Shown here: piece by piece, positions 16,488-25,775 of the stretch | Numbering within the stretch: position 1 is the stretch's first letter | Layout: each line of letters begins with the position of its first letter | Origin: CADCTM01 sp049671305 | GTDB lineage: Bacteria; Cyanobacteriota; Cyanobacteriia; Cyanobacteriales; Coleofasciculaceae | Assembly (NCBI GenBank): GCA_049671305.1 | Contig: JBATUR010000088.1 | Coordinates: 10,270-74,269, forward strand | Length of the DNA stretch: 64,000 nucleotides | Direction: 5' to 3' | Translations under genes and position numbers: made by a program | The notes under the pieces: model-generated | Seen by the model: only the letters and a program-made list of their open reading frames with translations | Told to the model about the DNA's origin: nothing | Databases searched by the model: none

Positions 16488-19190
16488 TTAAACAGATGTG
16501 GTGGTTTCAACAGAATCATCAGAGTTATCTTCAGACTTTCTTTTGGGAAGCTGCTGATATGCTTCCTGCCAGAAAAACAAATATGCAGCTTCAAGTTTGT
16601 CTTTATCGGAGAGAAGTTTCTCTGGACGCGCTTGGTAAACTTCCTCGTAGAGTTTTCGCAAAATGTCGTAATATTGCTTGATTTGTTCGCGCTTAGTTGC
16701 ACCTACAACGTGATCGCGAATTCGATCTAGCCGAGTGTGGTACTGCTGCATTAGAGAGGCAAACATAAACTCTAAATCCATGTAAGGCTTTTGAGAGCGC
16801 ACTGCTGCTGTAAAAGCAGTAAAAGGTTCTGCTAAAGATGTGCGTTTGAAAGAACTTCCCTTGAGGTTAGCAGCCGCCGCAATTTGAGCTGCTTCTTTAA
16901 GGTATTTCGTTAAAAGTGCATTTTCATTGGGCATAAGACTCTCCAGTAAACTATTCAAAGGTTCGCGAATGCGACTCCAAATTACACTCAGATTCGGTTC
17001 ATCTTGTTCTCGTAAAGTCCAGCGCAGCAGAACATAATAAAGGTCAAAAGGTTGTGCTGCTGCACGGGCTAAATCGTACAAACAATCATCGGCTTTCTGA
17101 ATGCTGGCAACTGCGATCGCTAATTGACCGATACAGCGCATCCGCATCAGAATTTCCTCGGCTTCTTGACGGCTGTATTGTCCGCTTCCTAGCAAAGTTT
17201 GGAGTGCCGCCGGAATTCCCTCTACTCGCCCGTAAATATCTGATGATATTTCTACTTCTAAGTTGCCACTGAGGGTAAAGGGAAAGCCAAACTCTAAGGA
17301 CAAGGATAATTCTAAAGCCAGTCGCAGTGATTTGAGCAAGGCAACAGAAGCATTAGCATCTCCCCAAACTAGGGCTTCGGTAACAGTTGCATGGATAAAT
17401 TCTGGACGTTTGGGAAAAGCAATTCCTACAACTTTGTTAGGCTTAAATTCGAGAATGTTGTCTTTGTACAGCTTAAACTCGTCAACTGTTACAGCACCGC
17501 CTTCAGCATTTGTAGCAGCAAGTTGTTTTAAATATTCTCGCCAAATTCTGAGTAATTCTGGAGAAGAACCTTTCGGTAATGCTAGGTGCAAATAAAGGGG
17601 GTCTTTTTTATTAGCAGCCGGAAAGTTTGCCCCGATCGCCATTAGCTGATAAGCTAAAGCAGCCATTGAGTCTGCTTGCCTTTTTGGTTCTGCACTGCTT
17701 CCACCCGGTAAGCGATTTGAGAAAACTTGAACTTTTGTACCGGGGGGCATATTGCCCGAAACTAATTCATCTGTTTCGCTGAAAGTAGACCCAAAAGAAC
17801 ACCGTTTGCGAGGATTTGCTTCCACGTAAGCATTCAGTTCGTCAATTCCGTTCCATTGAATAGCAATAGGTAAACTTAAAGTTCTAGCAACTGTTGCTAT
17901 GATTTCTTCTGAAGCCTCTGATGCCTCTAGTTTTTGCGTGCTTTCTTGTCTCAGTTGGAAAGATTCACGCAGTGCTTCGAGAATGCCTTCTAATCCTTTT
18001 TCGGCGGCTTTGGCTGCAAATAAAGGTCGCCCGTATTGTCCGTTAAATGGTTCAATTGCTGCTCTTTGCTGTTGTGAAATACCAACCCGCTCGGCAATTT
18101 TGTCCCAAACTTCTTTAGGGCTGATTCCTGCTTCTCTATAACTGAGATAAGCCGCTTTCAATCCTTCTGCGATCGCAAATTCTTCTGCATTACTAACGGC
18201 TAGCAAACCAAATGCTGCGGCATTTTGGACGGCATCTGCACCAGCAGTATCGCCCCATTTGGCAATATCTTTGCTGATTTTATCTGCCTTGAATCCAGCT
18301 TTTTTCTTTTCCAATAAAGCCTGTACGTTCAGCAGCACTTCCTCAACATTTTGCTGAATGGCTGATTGAGCAATTTTAATTCCATCTTTAGTAGCTCTTA
18401 CCAATCGTTGAATATTATTGCCAAAAACTAGGTCAATTTTTTTTTGCCAACAAGCGGCTATCTCTGTTGTTAAATCAACTGTTGGCAAAGTTTCTCCCTC
18501 AAACAGTTCTCCATCTGGAAAAATTGCTAAAGGAGTCAATCCGTATTTTTGCAAAACTTCTTCGCAAGCACCCAACAACAAAGCTGTGATGTAACCTCTA
18601 TCTTCAGATACGCGCACTCGAAACAGTTTGCTGGGACGATCGAAGGCGACGATTAATTGTGTTTGAACTTTCCGAAAACGTTCAGATTCAGGAATTCCTA
18701 AATCGAATAAATCCGCCCCTGTTAACATTGCTGCCCAGCGATCAATCGCCGGCTCTTCTGGTAAAAATATTGCCGCATCACTGCGGTTGTGACCTGAGTG
18801 CCGTTCTATTAATTTTCTGGCTAATTCAAAGTCATTTTCTGTAACAACAAAGCTGAGTACGCAAGCTTTTTCTAACTGTTCTTGCAAGAAAGTTCGATTT
18901 CTGGCTAAAGTTTTGACATTCCGTTCTTGGGAATCTAATTTGTTGAGGTCGTGAACAGCCGTTGCTGCTAAAAGTACCGGTCGCTTGTCTTCCGGGACTC
19001 CCGCGATCCGGCTGACTGTCAACATGAACTGACAGGCAGAGTCAAGATGTTCTGCAAGGGTTGTCCCTTTCCTGACTCCGTACTGATGGTGGGCTGCGTG
19101 ACGTTCGTAAAGCTGGGGTCGAATTTCGCTGAAATACTTTTCTTCTATAGTTTTGGGAGGACGGTTCAAAAGCCGACGGGGGTTTTGCAT
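16488..19190 (-). CDS. cas10d: Type I-D large subunit Cas10d (Csc3) with HD nuclease domain
   Basis: The 900-residue protein is the large subunit of the type I-D effector. The N-terminal 220 residues form an HD domain: HAAHHQYGVRKGTTLAEHL near 33-51, AVHDLNKLD near 76-84 and ERHSGHN further on. In this subtype the HD domain cleaves the target in place of Cas3. The rest is a degenerate Cas10-like region; I see no GGDD cyclase motif, which fits type I-D. It is the first gene of the operon and is divergent from a WYL regulator over a 133-base spacer that holds TGTCCG repeats. Confidence 0.95.
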   Translation of the reverse strand: MQNPRRLLNRPPKTIEEKYFSEIRPQLYERHAAHHQYGVRKGTTLAEHLDSACQFMLTVSRIAGVPEDKRPVLLAATAVHDLNKLDSQERNVKTLARNRTFLQEQLEKACVLSFVVTENDFELARKLIERHSGHNRSDAAIFLPEEPAIDRWAAMLTGADLFDLGIPESERFRKVQTQLIVAFDRPSKLFRVRVSEDRGYITALLLGACEEVLQKYGLTPLAIFPDGELFEGETLPTVDLTTEIAACWQKKIDLVFGNNIQRLVRATKDGIKIAQSAIQQNVEEVLLNVQALLEKKKAGFKADKISKDIAKWGDTAGADAVQNAAAFGLLAVSNAEEFAIAEGLKAAYLSYREAGISPKEVWDKIAERVGISQQQRAAIEPFNGQYGRPLFAAKAAEKGLEGILEALRESFQLRQESTQKLEASEASEEIIATVARTLSLPIAIQWNGIDELNAYVEANPRKRCSFGSTFSETDELVSGNMPPGTKVQVFSNRLPGGSSAEPKRQADSMAALAYQLMAIGANFPAANKKDPLYLHLALPKGSSPELLRIWREYLKQLAATNAEGGAVTVDEFKLYKDNILEFKPNKVVGIAFPKRPEFIHATVTEALVWGDANASVALLKSLRLALELSLSLEFGFPFTLSGNLEVEISSDIYGRVEGIPAALQTLLGSGQYSRQEAEEILMRMRCIGQLAIAVASIQKADDCLYDLARAAAQPFDLYYVLLRWTLREQDEPNLSVIWSRIREPLNSLLESLMPNENALLTKYLKEAAQIAAAANLKGSSFKRTSLAEPFTAFTAAVRSQKPYMDLEFMFASLMQQYHTRLDRIRDHVVGATKREQIKQYYDILRKLYEEVYQARPEKLLSDKDKLEAAYLFFWQEAYQQLPKRKSEDNSDDSVETTTSV

Positions 19191-19215
19191 AAGAAGATAC
19201 TTTGATTAAGTTAGA

Positions 19216-19315
19216 TTCGGACATATCCTTGAACAGTGTCCGTAACTTGTTGTTGTTTCCCATATTGCCACCCAAAATAGAGAATAGCAAGAAGTATCAA
19301 GATAAAGTGTCCGTA
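19216..19315. promoter_or_regulatory. Candidate operators between cas10d and the WYL regulator
   Basis: GTGTCCGTA occurs at 19236-19244 and 19307-19315, and the inverse CGGACA at 19218-19223. The first two form an inverted repeat CGGACA-N13-TGTCCG (19218-19242). Their place between divergent genes suggests binding by the WYL protein; this is inference. Confidence 0.45.
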
Positions 19316-19323
19316 TAAATTAG

Positions 19324-20190
19324 ATGAGTCGAAAAGGTCAATCCATCACCCTATCCATATCCGATCGCGATAAAGCCGAACTAGAAGCGATCGCACTTGA
19401 ACTCGGTATGATGTGGGGCGATCGCCCAAACATCTCCAAACTGGTAGAAGCGATCGCCCGTCGCCAACTGTTAGTCTTCCTAAACAACAACTGGTCAGAA
19501 GCCCGGATCAGAGCACTAGAACGCTCTATCTACTCTTTGACCGACATCGGACAGATCGAACAAGCCAAAATCATTGCTCAATTACTCCTCGAACGTAGCG
19601 AACTCTCATTACCTCTACGCGCCGAAATCGAGCGCTTTGTAGCAAATCTGCCTCCAGCTTGGCGTTTAGCAATTGACCGCTATATCCTGCGCCAGCAACC
19701 GTTTCAGCTTTCCTATCAAGATGCCGCCAATCGTTTATTCAACTTCACCGTACGCCATGCCAAAATCACTCCTCACGAAAAACGACAATATCTTGATTGT
19801 TGGTGCGAAGAAACAGAAGGCAACCAAGACATCCCAGAACTAATACACAACTGGTGCTTGCGTTTAGATCGCATCCAAGATGCGGCAATATCACCCATAG
19901 AAGGGACATGGCTCCCTGATTTGACTCAAATTGAGGTAGAAATGCACCTATTAAGAGGTCTCGCTTTTGCATATCACGCCAAACCTGAAGATGTAGCAAA
20001 TGATTGGCTAGAAGATACAGCAAGAGTGCGTCGAGTCGTGAGAAAAGTCTCTAATACCTTCTGGTTTCTCAGAGAAATCATGCAATACACACCAGATTGC
20101 ATAATAGTGTCGCCAGAAAGTGTCCGTGAAAAAGTCAAGCAAAAACTGCGACTGCAGTGCCAAGCCTACAATATGGAAATTCAAGAATAA
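19324..20190 (+). CDS. WYL-domain transcriptional regulator of the type I-D cas operon
   Basis: The 288-residue protein starts with a short DNA-binding-like segment (KGQSITLSISDRDKAELEAIA, resembling a ribbon-helix-helix or CopG type). A WYL domain follows in the middle: QLSYQDAANRLFNFTVRHAKI with a downstream YLDCWCEE. A WCX-like C-terminus ends it (VRRVVRKVSNTFWFLREIM). In Synechocystis a WYL protein next to a type I-D locus (Sll7009) represses it; this gene has the same divergent position. WYL domains sense ligands, often nucleic acids. Its last 11 codons are repeated downstream in a 118-bp tandem duplication. Confidence 0.85.
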   Translation: MSRKGQSITLSISDRDKAELEAIALELGMMWGDRPNISKLVEAIARRQLLVFLNNNWSEARIRALERSIYSLTDIGQIEQAKIIAQLLLERSELSLPLRAEIERFVANLPPAWRLAIDRYILRQQPFQLSYQDAANRLFNFTVRHAKITPHEKRQYLDCWCEETEGNQDIPELIHNWCLRLDRIQDAAISPIEGTWLPDLTQIEVEMHLLRGLAFAYHAKPEDVANDWLEDTARVRRVVRKVSNTFWFLREIMQYTPDCIIVSPESVREKVKQKLRLQCQAYNMEIQE

Positions 20191-20390
20191 TGCGATCGCA
20201 TCTTCACTCTTAGCCCTTCTCCCACACTCTTGAGAAGGGTTGGGATGAGGGGAATTTCTTAACTTAATACTACAGTGCCAAGCCTACAACATGGAAATTC
20301 AAGAATAATGTTGATCGCATCTTCACTCTTAGCCCTTCTCCCCTTGTCGGAGAAGGGTTGGGATGAGGGGAATTTCTCAACTTAATACTG
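20155..20390. repeat. 118-bp tandem duplication including the end of the WYL gene
   Basis: 20155-20272 and 20273-20390 are near-identical. The first copy carries the last codons of the WYL gene. The second carries a non-coding copy and ends inside the last codons of the convergent ABC gene. Each contains a hairpin of the common cyanobacterial CCCTTCTCC/GGAGAAGGG type (20214-20239 and 20333-20357). The loops of the hairpins differ most. The hairpins may end transcription from both sides. Confidence 0.9.
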
Positions 20391-22046
20391 CTGAGTTGCC
20401 AACAACGGCGCCGCATTTAATAACGTCTTAGTATAAGGATGCTGAGGATTTGTAAATAAATCGTGAGTTAAACCAATTTCCACCATCTGACCACTATTCA
20501 TTACTGCAATGCGATCGCATAAAAACCGCGCTAACCACAAATCATGGGTAATAAACAAATAAGTCAAATTAAACTCATCCTTCAACTCCAACATCAAATC
20601 CAACACCTGCGTCTGCACACTGGCATCCAACATACTGACGGGTTCATCACAAATTAGCAAACTCGGACGAGTAATCAACGCCCGTGCGATCGCAACTCGT
20701 TGTTGTTGCCCACCTGACAAATCCGCCGGATAACGATTGTAATACTCTTCAGTTGGAACCAACCCCACTCGCTCCAACATCTGCATTACTTGACTTTTTG
20801 CATCACTTGTGCTGCTAGCAAGTTTATGAATAAATAACGGATCAGCGATACTCTGCCCCACCGTCATCAAAGGATTTAAGCAAGCATGGGGGTCTTGAAA
20901 AACCATCTGAATCTGGCGCCGTAACGTCCGCAACGCCTCACCTTGAAGCTGCGCCAAATTTTGTCCCTGAAACTCAACACTGCCCGAAGTTGGACGAATT
21001 AGCTGCAAAATCGTACGAGAAAGCGTACTTTTGCCACAACCCGACTCGCCAACTAATCCGAGAATTTCCCCTTGATAGAGGTCAAAGCTAACATTATCAA
21101 CGGCTTTAATGGCGCGACTTTCCTTAGATTTAGAAAATAATTGTCCAATAAAATTACTTTCTAAAGTGTAATACTGCTTTAAATCTTTAACTCGCAACAG
21201 AGGTGTGTTGGGATGCTTTACTAGAGAATCTTGACTCGTCGCCTCATCTTCATTAACTGCCTGAATATGCAAAGCCGCTTCTAAAAGCGATCGCGTATAC
21301 TCATGTTGTGGCTGTTGTAAAATCTTCCCCACCGCCCCAGCTTCCACAACTTTGCCACGGTACATCACGGCAATTTTGTCACAATATTCCCCAACCATCG
21401 CTAAATCGTGAGAAATCAGCAATAGCGCCATATCTCGTTCCTTACACAGTCGCGTCAACTCCTGTAAAATTTGCGCTGCCACCGTCACATCTAAGCTCGT
21501 CGTCGGTTCATCAGCGACAATTAACTTAGGATTAAGTAACAGAGAAAGAGCGATCGCCACCCGTTGCCGCATTCCCCCACTAAACTCATGAGGATATTGC
21601 GCCCAACGTGTACTGGGAATCTTCACCGCCTCCAACGTCTCCAGTGCCCTTGCCTTACACTGCCTGCGACTCAGTTGAGGTTGATGCGCCCGCAGCGTTT
21701 CAATACAATGTTCCCCAATCGTCATCAAAGGATCAAGTCGAGTCATCGGATCTTGAAAAATCAGCGCCACCGCCTCCCCGCGAAACTGACGCAACTGAGG
21801 AGGCGTTAAATCAAAAACCGACTTTCCGGCAAACCTCACCTGTCCCTCAACTTGTGTCGATGCAGGTAGTAAGCGCATTGCTGCCCTGCCTAGCGTTGAC
21901 TTGCCGCAGCCAGACTCCCCCACCAAACCCATCTTTTCCCCGGCTTCTAGGGTAAATGAGACATCATCCACTGCCCATTGCGTGCTGCCTGACTTCGGAT
22001 AAGCAACCCGCAAATTTTCTACACAAAATAAGGCTTCACTGGTCAT
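20382..22046 (-). CDS. ABC transporter with two fused ATPase domains (oligopeptide/dipeptide type)
   Basis: The 554-residue protein has two complete ABC domains in one chain: domain 1 at about 5-260 and domain 2 at about 275-550. Each has GESGCGKST, a signature (FSGGMRQR, LSGGQQQR) and a Walker B (VADEPTTSLD, CDEPVSMLD). The C-terminal oligopeptide-type extension is seen in each half (PQHEYTRSL, PQHPYTKTL). This arrangement matches DppD-DppF fusions such as YejF or GsiA. The partner permeases and binding protein are not in this window, so the substrate is open. Peptide, nickel or microcin-type transport is possible. The gene converges on the WYL gene and its last codons lie in the tandem duplication. 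Confidence 0.9.
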   Translation of the reverse strand: MTSEALFCVENLRVAYPKSGSTQWAVDDVSFTLEAGEKMGLVGESGCGKSTLGRAAMRLLPASTQVEGQVRFAGKSVFDLTPPQLRQFRGEAVALIFQDPMTRLDPLMTIGEHCIETLRAHQPQLSRRQCKARALETLEAVKIPSTRWAQYPHEFSGGMRQRVAIALSLLLNPKLIVADEPTTSLDVTVAAQILQELTRLCKERDMALLLISHDLAMVGEYCDKIAVMYRGKVVEAGAVGKILQQPQHEYTRSLLEAALHIQAVNEDEATSQDSLVKHPNTPLLRVKDLKQYYTLESNFIGQLFSKSKESRAIKAVDNVSFDLYQGEILGLVGESGCGKSTLSRTILQLIRPTSGSVEFQGQNLAQLQGEALRTLRRQIQMVFQDPHACLNPLMTVGQSIADPLFIHKLASSTSDAKSQVMQMLERVGLVPTEEYYNRYPADLSGGQQQRVAIARALITRPSLLICDEPVSMLDASVQTQVLDLMLELKDEFNLTYLFITHDLWLARFLCDRIAVMNSGQMVEIGLTHDLFTNPQHPYTKTLLNAAPLLATQQY

Positions 22047-22115
22047 TTGGAGGTTTGGGTGATAACGAGTAACTGGTCATGCTTACAAACAATAAGCCAT
22101 TACATAATCACTGTC

Positions 22116-22709
22116 TCACTCTTGACGCCTAAGATCTACTGATGGGGTTTTCCCAGAAACACGCCGCATTAAATAAGCCACACCAAAATCTCCATTAGGA
22201 TGCTTCTCCAAAACATCCGCTAAGGCAAATACCTGCGAGGCTAAATCCAGCCCTAGTTTATCAATAGTAGCGCGACGTTCTTGTTCAGAAAACTTCTGTT
22301 CCCGTGTTTTCGTTTGCCATTCGTTAGAAAATAATTCTTCAATAGTCGTATGCAGTCCCAGTTTTTTGAGAACATCCCACTCGCCATAATCGCACCAAAT
22401 ACCGCGACATTGCATACAGCGTTCTACATAAAATGGTGTTGTTAGGTTAACCTTAGCGCGAGATAAGTAGCGACGACACTCTGGGCATAATGCCGCTTTG
22501 GTGTCGAAGGGAGATTGTACAAAATTTACATTAAGAGATTTAGATTGTAAATCTGGCACTTCTGGATTATACGGCTGACGCGACGCCCAAGCTTCGTATT
22601 CACTTGCTGGTATCCAAGTGCCTTTGCACTCAGGACAATGTTGCACAGCGAAATCGTTATCCAATGCACCATTTAATAAATCTACCGTTTTACATTTCGG
22701 ACACTGCAC
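22116..22709 (-). CDS. Zinc-ribbon (TFIIB-type) protein of unknown role
   Basis: The 197-residue protein has two zinc-ribbon-like modules: CPKCKTVDLL with HCPECKGTWIP in the first 35 residues, and LCPECRRYLSRA with CMQCRGIWCDYGEW near 73-112. These CxxC pairs and the G(T/I)W(I/C) motif match the zf-TFIIB family, which is widespread but uncharacterised. The C-terminal half is helical and without known motifs. It follows the fused ABC gene by 69 bases in the opposite coordinate direction (same strand, upstream of it), so the two may be co-transcribed. No further function can be given. Confidence 0.75.
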   Translation of the reverse strand: MQCPKCKTVDLLNGALDNDFAVQHCPECKGTWIPASEYEAWASRQPYNPEVPDLQSKSLNVNFVQSPFDTKAALCPECRRYLSRAKVNLTTPFYVERCMQCRGIWCDYGEWDVLKKLGLHTTIEELFSNEWQTKTREQKFSEQERRATIDKLGLDLASQVFALADVLEKHPNGDFGVAYLMRRVSGKTPSVDLRRQE

Positions 22710-22774
22710 AGATTTTTTTCCTTACACAGTCCAATTTACTTCAATCTACAGGAATTCGGGAAATGTGAATATGG

Positions 22775-23131
22775 CTATTGCAGCAACACTTGGCAATATT
22801 GAATTAATGTCTTGATTCGATCGCATATTCCTGCTATCCGTGTCTCCAAAGTTGCCTGACGACGTGCCGCCTGCAATAACATTACATCGGTTTCCAGTAA
22901 TCGCATCTGCCGCAAAAACTCCGTTTGCACAGATTGCCAGCGTCCGGCATACTCAGAATCTAGGTCATCTGCACTGAGTGTGGCGATTTCACTTTTAAAT
23001 ATCTGTTGTAAATTTTGCAAGGTTTCTGGCAGTTTCGTCTTCTCCAAATCTATATCTACTCTGCTTTCTAGGATTTGCTCCAAAATTTGCTTAAATTTTT
23101 TATAAGGTTCTTGATGTGTTAATGGCAACAT
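22775..23131 (-). CDS. patD: PatD-like protein (heterocyst frequency control)
   Basis: The 118-residue, mostly helical, soluble protein has a C-terminal pattern LRQMRLLETDVMLLQAARRQ followed by DRIKTLIQYCQVLL. I recognise this as the PatD family. In Anabaena PatD is controlled by NtcA and limits heterocyst frequency, but homologues also exist outside heterocyst formers. I recognise this from memory of the family; a profile search is needed to confirm. It is 65 bases upstream of the zinc-ribbon gene on the same strand. I see no GTA-N8-TAC box just upstream. Confidence 0.55.
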   Translation of the reverse strand: MLPLTHQEPYKKFKQILEQILESRVDIDLEKTKLPETLQNLQQIFKSEIATLSADDLDSEYAGRWQSVQTEFLRQMRLLETDVMLLQAARRQATLETRIAGICDRIKTLIQYCQVLLQ

Positions 23132-23457
23132 TCTGGCTTTTGTTGGTTTAAAATCAGTGTAAAGAAATTTGTCTTTGGAACCAAAGCGCTCGATAGTTGA
23201 AGGCTATTCTTAAAGGATTAAACCTAAAAGTCATCTTTCATTACTAGGGAGCGATGAGATATGGCGGCATTCTCAGACATACTCGATAGCAAATCCGCAA
23301 TTTTTACTGTGAAGATAGCTTGCTCATCTTTGCATGATCTTCGCATCAATATTTGAAGAGTGATTCAGAATTACCACCAACAAGTTGATAATTACCGATC
23401 TGATTACCTAATCCTTCTGGTAGACTCTTTTGTTATTTTATTTATTACCAAAGAAAT
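23132..23457. other. Intergenic region between the PatD-like gene and relA, no feature recognised
   Basis: Divergent promoters for the PatD-like gene and the RelA/SpoT gene should lie here. I see no NtcA box, strong inverted repeat or extra gene. Confidence 0.4.
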
Positions 23458-25692
23458 ATGGACGCCATAGCCACAACTCGCACTTTTGACGTTACAGTAC
23501 CCGATTGGTTACAGGAATGTCTCGCCTCAACTACAGAGGAACCTGTATCTGACGACATGGACTTAATCTGTCGGGCATTTCGCTTTGCCTACGAACTCCA
23601 TCAAGGTCAATATCGTGCCTCTGGAGAACCCTATATTGCCCATCCCATTGCTGTTGCGGGTTTATTGAAGGATTTAGGCGGTAGTAGTGTGATGATTGCT
23701 GCAGGCTTTTTACACGATGTTGTAGAAGATACAGACATCACAGTTGAAGAAATTGAGTCTCGCTTCGGCGTCGAGGTACGCTGCTTGGTAGAAGGTGTCA
23801 CCAAACTCTCTAAATTTAGCTTTTCTAGCAAAACCGAGCGTCTTGCTGAAAACTTCCGCCGAATGTTTTTGGCAATGGCATCAGATATTCGGGTAATTGT
23901 GGTCAAATTGGCAGACCGACTGCATAATATGAGGACACTGGAACATTTGGCGCCAGAAAAACAACGCCGTATTGCTTTAGAAACACGAGAAATTTTTGCA
24001 CCTTTAGCTAATCGTTTGGGTATTGGTCGTTTTAAGTGGGAATTAGAAGATTTATCGTTTAAATATCTAGAGCCAGAAGCTTATCGCGAAACTCAGAAGC
24101 TAGTAGCAGAAAGGCGTTCAGACAGGGAAGAGCGATTAACAAAAGTCTCTGATATTTTGCGCTCAAGTATGGACGATACTGGCATTAAATGCTTGGAAAT
24201 TAGTGGACGCCCTAAACATCTTTACGGTATTTATCAGAAGATGCAGCGTCAGAAAAAAGAATTTCACGAAATTTATGACATCGCAGCAATGCGCTTAATT
24301 GTTGAGACAAAAGAAGAGTGTTACCGCGCCTTAGCTGTTGTCCATGATGCCTTTCGCCCCATTCCTGGCAGGTTTAAAGATTACATTGGTTTACCGAAGC
24401 CAAACCGTTACCAGTCATTGCATACAGGTGTTATTGGCTTTACCGGGCGTCCGATAGAAGTGCAAATTCGGACTTTAGAAATGCACCAAGTTGCAGAATT
24501 AGGCATTGCTGCCCATTGGAAGTATAAAGAATCCGGTGGCTCAAATAATACCCGCATTACTGCCGAAGATGAAAAGCTGACTTGGCTGAGGCAGTTGCTG
24601 GAATGGCAAAATGACCTCAAAGATGCTCAAGAATATATGGAGAGCATTAAGGATAATTTATTTGATGATGATGTTTATGTCTTTACTCCCAGTGGTGATG
24701 TAATTCCTTTAAGTCGGGGCGCAACGGCAGTCGATTTTGCTTACCGAATTCATACCCAAGTTGGTAACCACTGCGCCGGAGTGCGAATTAATGAACGTTG
24801 GGCGGTGTTGGATAGTCAGCTAAATAATGGCGATATTGTTGAGATTTTGACTAAAGAAAATAGTCATCCTAGTTTAGATTGGCTGAATTTTGTAGTGACG
24901 CCAAGTGCTAGGAATCGTATACGACAATGGTATAAGCGATCGCATCGTGATCAAAATGTCGCACGTGGCAAGGAACTTCTAGAAAAGGGACTTGGCAAAA
25001 AAGGTTTTGAAGCTTTGCTAAAATCTGAACCGATGCAAACTGTTGCCGAAAAATGTAACTACCATAGCGTTGATGATTTACTTGCTGCCCTCGGTTATGG
25101 TGAAGTTACGCTCAACAACGTGGTTAATCGACTCCGAGAAATCATTAAAGCCAAGCAACCCGTAGAAACTGAGATTCCGCTACCACCTGTTGCACCGCCT
25201 CCTTCAGCTAAAGTCTTAGCTAATTTTACTAAAGGTGAAGCAATTGCAGGTGTTGAAGGATTATTGCACCACCTAGCCGGTTGTTGTAATCCAATTCCTG
25301 GAGAAGCGATTATTGGTGTGGTAACACGCTTGCGGGGTATTTCTATTCATCGCCAAGGTTGTGTAAATGTCGAGAATGTACCAGGTGAGCGCATTGTTCC
25401 AGTTAGTTGGAATCCCACTGATCCAAACAGCGGCAGACCACAAACTTATCCGGTTAATATTCAATTGGAAGTACTCGACCGAGTGGGTGTATTTAAGGAT
25501 ATTTTATCTCGTTTGAGTGACCAGAATATTAATGTTCGTAATGCACAAGTGAAAACCCAAGAAGGAAGTCCGGCAATTATCGACTTGTGTATTGATATCC
25601 GTGACCACAAACAACTAGAAAGTAGCTTTTGCCAAATTAAGAAAATGAGCGATATTTTGAATATACGCCGCCTCAGTCAAGTTGAGGAATAG
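23458..25692 (+). CDS. relA: Bifunctional (p)ppGpp synthetase/hydrolase (RelA/SpoT)
   Basis: The 744-residue enzyme makes and degrades the stringent alarmone (p)ppGpp. The N-terminal HD hydrolase domain shows the GEPYIAHPIAVA and GFLHDVVEDT motifs near 57-92. The synthetase domain has DIAAMRLIV and GRFKDYIGLPKPNRYQSLHT near 275-330. The TGS domain (VYVFTPSGDVIPLSRGATAVDFAYRIHT) starts near 402. The zinc-finger/helical part (HHLAGCCNPIPGE) and an ACT domain end the protein. All catalytic segments are intact, so both activities are expected. Neighbours are the PatD-like gene (divergent) and a Ser/Thr kinase (convergent). Confidence 0.95.
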   Translation: MDAIATTRTFDVTVPDWLQECLASTTEEPVSDDMDLICRAFRFAYELHQGQYRASGEPYIAHPIAVAGLLKDLGGSSVMIAAGFLHDVVEDTDITVEEIESRFGVEVRCLVEGVTKLSKFSFSSKTERLAENFRRMFLAMASDIRVIVVKLADRLHNMRTLEHLAPEKQRRIALETREIFAPLANRLGIGRFKWELEDLSFKYLEPEAYRETQKLVAERRSDREERLTKVSDILRSSMDDTGIKCLEISGRPKHLYGIYQKMQRQKKEFHEIYDIAAMRLIVETKEECYRALAVVHDAFRPIPGRFKDYIGLPKPNRYQSLHTGVIGFTGRPIEVQIRTLEMHQVAELGIAAHWKYKESGGSNNTRITAEDEKLTWLRQLLEWQNDLKDAQEYMESIKDNLFDDDVYVFTPSGDVIPLSRGATAVDFAYRIHTQVGNHCAGVRINERWAVLDSQLNNGDIVEILTKENSHPSLDWLNFVVTPSARNRIRQWYKRSHRDQNVARGKELLEKGLGKKGFEALLKSEPMQTVAEKCNYHSVDDLLAALGYGEVTLNNVVNRLREIIKAKQPVETEIPLPPVAPPPSAKVLANFTKGEAIAGVEGLLHHLAGCCNPIPGEAIIGVVTRLRGISIHRQGCVNVENVPGERIVPVSWNPTDPNSGRPQTYPVNIQLEVLDRVGVFKDILSRLSDQNINVRNAQVKTQEGSPAIIDLCIDIRDHKQLESSFCQIKKMSDILNIRRLSQVEE

Positions 25693-25728
25693 CGCAGTAG
25701 ATGACACTCCTAGGTTTAAAAATAAAGG

Positions 25729-25744
25729 ATTTCTAGTTAGAAAT
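25729..25744. terminator. Small inverted repeat between relA and the kinase gene
   Basis: ATTTCTA and TAGAAAT pair perfectly around a 2-base loop between the convergent relA and Ser/Thr kinase genes. It is AT-rich with no long T-run, so a terminator role is weakly supported. Confidence 0.3.
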
Positions 25745-25775
25745 TGACTCAGTGCAGAAAACATTTTTCACGATG

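Noticed and set aside
16484..16702. Frame of 72 codons inside cas10d
   Set aside because: Same-strand overlap in another frame of a complete, well-recognised gene.
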